Assembly (NCBI GenBank): GCA_014379915.1
Contig: JACMKV010000104.1
Span: forward strand, 1-6,284
Origin: Burkholderiales bacterium
GTDB lineage: Bacteria > Pseudomonadota > Gammaproteobacteria > Burkholderiales > JACMKV01
Reading direction: 5' to 3'
Length of the DNA: 6,284 nucleotides
This document shows positions 4,724-6,284 of the stretch, piece after piece (position 1 is the first letter of the stretch; the number at the start of each line of letters is the position of its first letter). Made by a program: the position numbers and the translations under genes. The notes beneath the pieces are model-generated. The model was not told the DNA's origin. It was given only the letters and a program-made list of their open reading frames with translations, and made no database searches.

Positions 4724-6284
4724 TCAAGCGCGCACTGCGGATTTTTTCGCCGCGTCTTGCGGCACCGCCAGCGGCAACGAAAGTGTCACGCTGGCGCCGC
4801 GCGGTTCGAGGTTGCTGATCGAAACGACCCCGCCGTGCTCTTCGACGATGCGCTTGACGATCGCCAATCCGAGGCCCGTTCCTTTCTGCTTCGTCGTTAC
4901 ATAGGGTTCGAACACTCGCGTCAGCAACTGCTCGGGGAATCCACTGCCATTATCGATCACGCTGAGCTGGATGGAATTCTCGGCGGCGGCGGTTCGCACG
5001 GTGACCGCGGGTTTCGGCTGACCGATCAGCGCATCCTGCGCATTCTGCAGCAAATTGTGTATGACCTGACGCAATTGATTCGGATCGCCGTTGATTTGCG
5101 GCAGTCGCGGCGCCAGTTCGAGCTTGATCGGCGAGCCTTGCGCTTCGTACAAAGCGAGCACATCGCGAACCAGCCGGTTCAGATCGAGCGGCTGCAGGCT
5201 AGGACCAGGTGAGCGCGCATATTGGCTGAACGCATCGACCATGCTTTTCAGCGCGCCGACCTGGGTCACGATGTTTTGCGTCGAGCGTTCGAGCATTTCG
5301 GCATCGGCGGGTTCGAGCTTGGCGGTCAACTTGCGCTGCATGCGCTCGGCCGACAGCTGAATCGGCATCAGCGGGTTTTTGATTTCGTGCGCGAGCCGCC
5401 GCGCGACTTCGCTCCACGCGGCATGGCGCTGCGCTTCCAGCAGGTGGGTGATGTCGTCGAACACGACGACATGATCGGCCTGTTTGCCGGGAAGCCGTGT
5501 CCCGCGCAACAGCAGCACGCGGTTGCCGGCGCGATCGGCATATTCAAACTGCCTTTCCCACTCGGCGCCCTCGGCTCGCGAGAACGATTCAAGAATCGCT
5601 CGACTGAGACCTTCTAGTCGCGGCGAGCGCTCAGGCCACGCTTTCAGCTCGACACCGCGCAAGGTGCTGAAATCAACGTGCAGCAAGTGGCCGGCACTCG
5701 GATTTTCCGACCGCAGGCGAAACGCTTCGTCGAACGACATGACGCCAGCAGACAGATTCGCCAGCAGGCTTTCGACGTAGGCCTTGGCGGTTTCGAGCTG
5801 CGCCTGGTTGCGTTGCGCGGCGGCGCGCGCTTCCGCGAGTTGCTGCGTCATCCGGTTGAACGACTGCGTCAGCACGCCGAGCTCATCGCGTCCGGGCAGC
5901 GTGTGCTGCTGGGAAAAATCGCCTTGCGCGACGGCGCGCGTGCCTTTGGCCAGAATGCCGAGCGGCGCGGACAACCGTTCCGACAGGAGAAAGGCGAGCG
6001 CGAAAGCGCCGAGCAGCGCGAGCAGCAGCGCAAGCGTCAAGGTCACGCCATACAGCTGCTTCAACCCTTGCCGCGACAGCGTCAATTCCTGGTAGTCGCG
6101 ATAAATGCTTTGCACGGTTTCGGCGTCCTGCGCGAGCTGCGCCGGCACCGGCTGCAGCAATTGCAGCATGCGCGCGTCCTCGCTGAACGTGTAGAGATTG
6201 ATCGGCACAACCACGCGCAACTGCAATCCTTCGTCGGCGACCGCCTCGACCGCGCTGTAGCCCTGCTGCAAGCGGACCTGGCGC
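4724..6284 (-). CDS. ntrY: NtrY-family sensor histidine kinase (5' end outside window)
   Basis: This inner-membrane kinase is expected to autophosphorylate on His and pass phosphate to the NtrX-like regulator. The frame is open to the window edge, giving 519 visible residues; NtrY proteins usually have about 700-760, so some 200 N-terminal residues with further membrane segments lie outside. Numbering from the Leu codon at 6271-6269: end of an extracytoplasmic sensor region (about 1-72), a transmembrane helix (about 75-97), HAMP (about 97-150), a PAS-like domain (about 162-275), then HisKA with His295 in RLAHEIKNPLMPIQLSAER (codon 5389-5387). The HATPase domain has the N box NLLQNAQDAL (Asn410), DNGSGF, FEPYVTTK and KGTGLGLAI, all intact, so it should be an active kinase. 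The TTG at 6271 is internal, not a start: the frame continues upstream with NtrY-like sequence. The signal cannot be read from this fragment; family members have been tied to nitrogen, redox or respiration control. Confidence 0.94.
   Translation of the reverse strand, partial: RQVRLQQGYSAVEAVADEGLQLRVVVPINLYTFSEDARMLQLLQPVPAQLAQDAETVQSIYRDYQELTLSRQGLKQLYGVTLTLALLLALLGAFALAFLLSERLSAPLGILAKGTRAVAQGDFSQQHTLPGRDELGVLTQSFNRMTQQLAEARAAAQRNQAQLETAKAYVESLLANLSAGVMSFDEAFRLRSENPSAGHLLHVDFSTLRGVELKAWPERSPRLEGLSRAILESFSRAEGAEWERQFEYADRAGNRVLLLRGTRLPGKQADHVVVFDDITHLLEAQRHAAWSEVARRLAHEIKNPLMPIQLSAERMQRKLTAKLEPADAEMLERSTQNIVTQVGALKSMVDAFSQYARSPGPSLQPLDLNRLVRDVLALYEAQGSPIKLELAPRLPQINGDPNQLRQVIHNLLQNAQDALIGQPKPAVTVRTAAAENSIQLSVIDNGSGFPEQLLTRVFEPYVTTKQKGTGLGLAIVKRIVEEHGGVVSISNLEPRGASVTLSLPLAVPQDAAKKSAVRA

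Noticed and set aside
6269..6271. TTG as the start codon of the sensor kinase
   Set aside because: The frame stays open to the window edge with NtrY-like sequence, and the visible part begins in the middle of a sensor region before the membrane helix, so the true start is outside.

Overview
The window comes from a high-GC proteobacterium, most likely a betaproteobacterium. This rests on the sequence character of the NtrY/NtrX pair, the GAPDH and the transketolase, and on a tkt-gap gene order that is common in that class. It is inference from protein character, not from a marker gene. All four genes lie on the minus strand, so transcription runs from high to low coordinates. There are no RNA genes, CRISPR arrays or transposase genes.

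In transcription order: (1) 6284-4724 is a histidine kinase of the NtrY family, missing its N-terminus at the window edge. (2) 4692-3433 is its partner response regulator of the NtrX family, 31 bp downstream with its own Shine-Dalgarno, so the two form one operon. (3) 3432-3008 is a 425-bp non-coding gap. Its larger part (about 3161-3430) is a compact, dyad-rich, MITE-like element whose ends share an inverted GAAAAAC core. The remaining roughly 150 bp form the leader of the next gene, with a candidate -10 box, a small hairpin and an RBS. (4) 3007-947 is transketolase, complete and with its catalytic residues intact. (5) 926-1 is glyceraldehyde-3-phosphate dehydrogenase, 20 bp after tkt and cut off at its C-terminus by the window edge.

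There are thus two functional units: a membrane sensor/regulator pair (ntrYX) and the start of a central-carbon operon (tkt-gap, probably continuing into further glycolytic or Calvin-cycle genes outside the window). Transketolase makes or consumes glyceraldehyde-3-phosphate, the substrate of GAPDH, so their coupling is metabolically sensible.

Two things stand out. The NtrX protein keeps a normal receiver domain and Fis-type DNA-binding domain, but its central AAA+ domain has lost every motif needed for ATP hydrolysis and sigma-54 contact. The ntrX-tkt gap holds a structured repeat-like element that ends on or next to the ntrX stop codon and can form mutually exclusive hairpins. I see no entirely new multi-gene system here.
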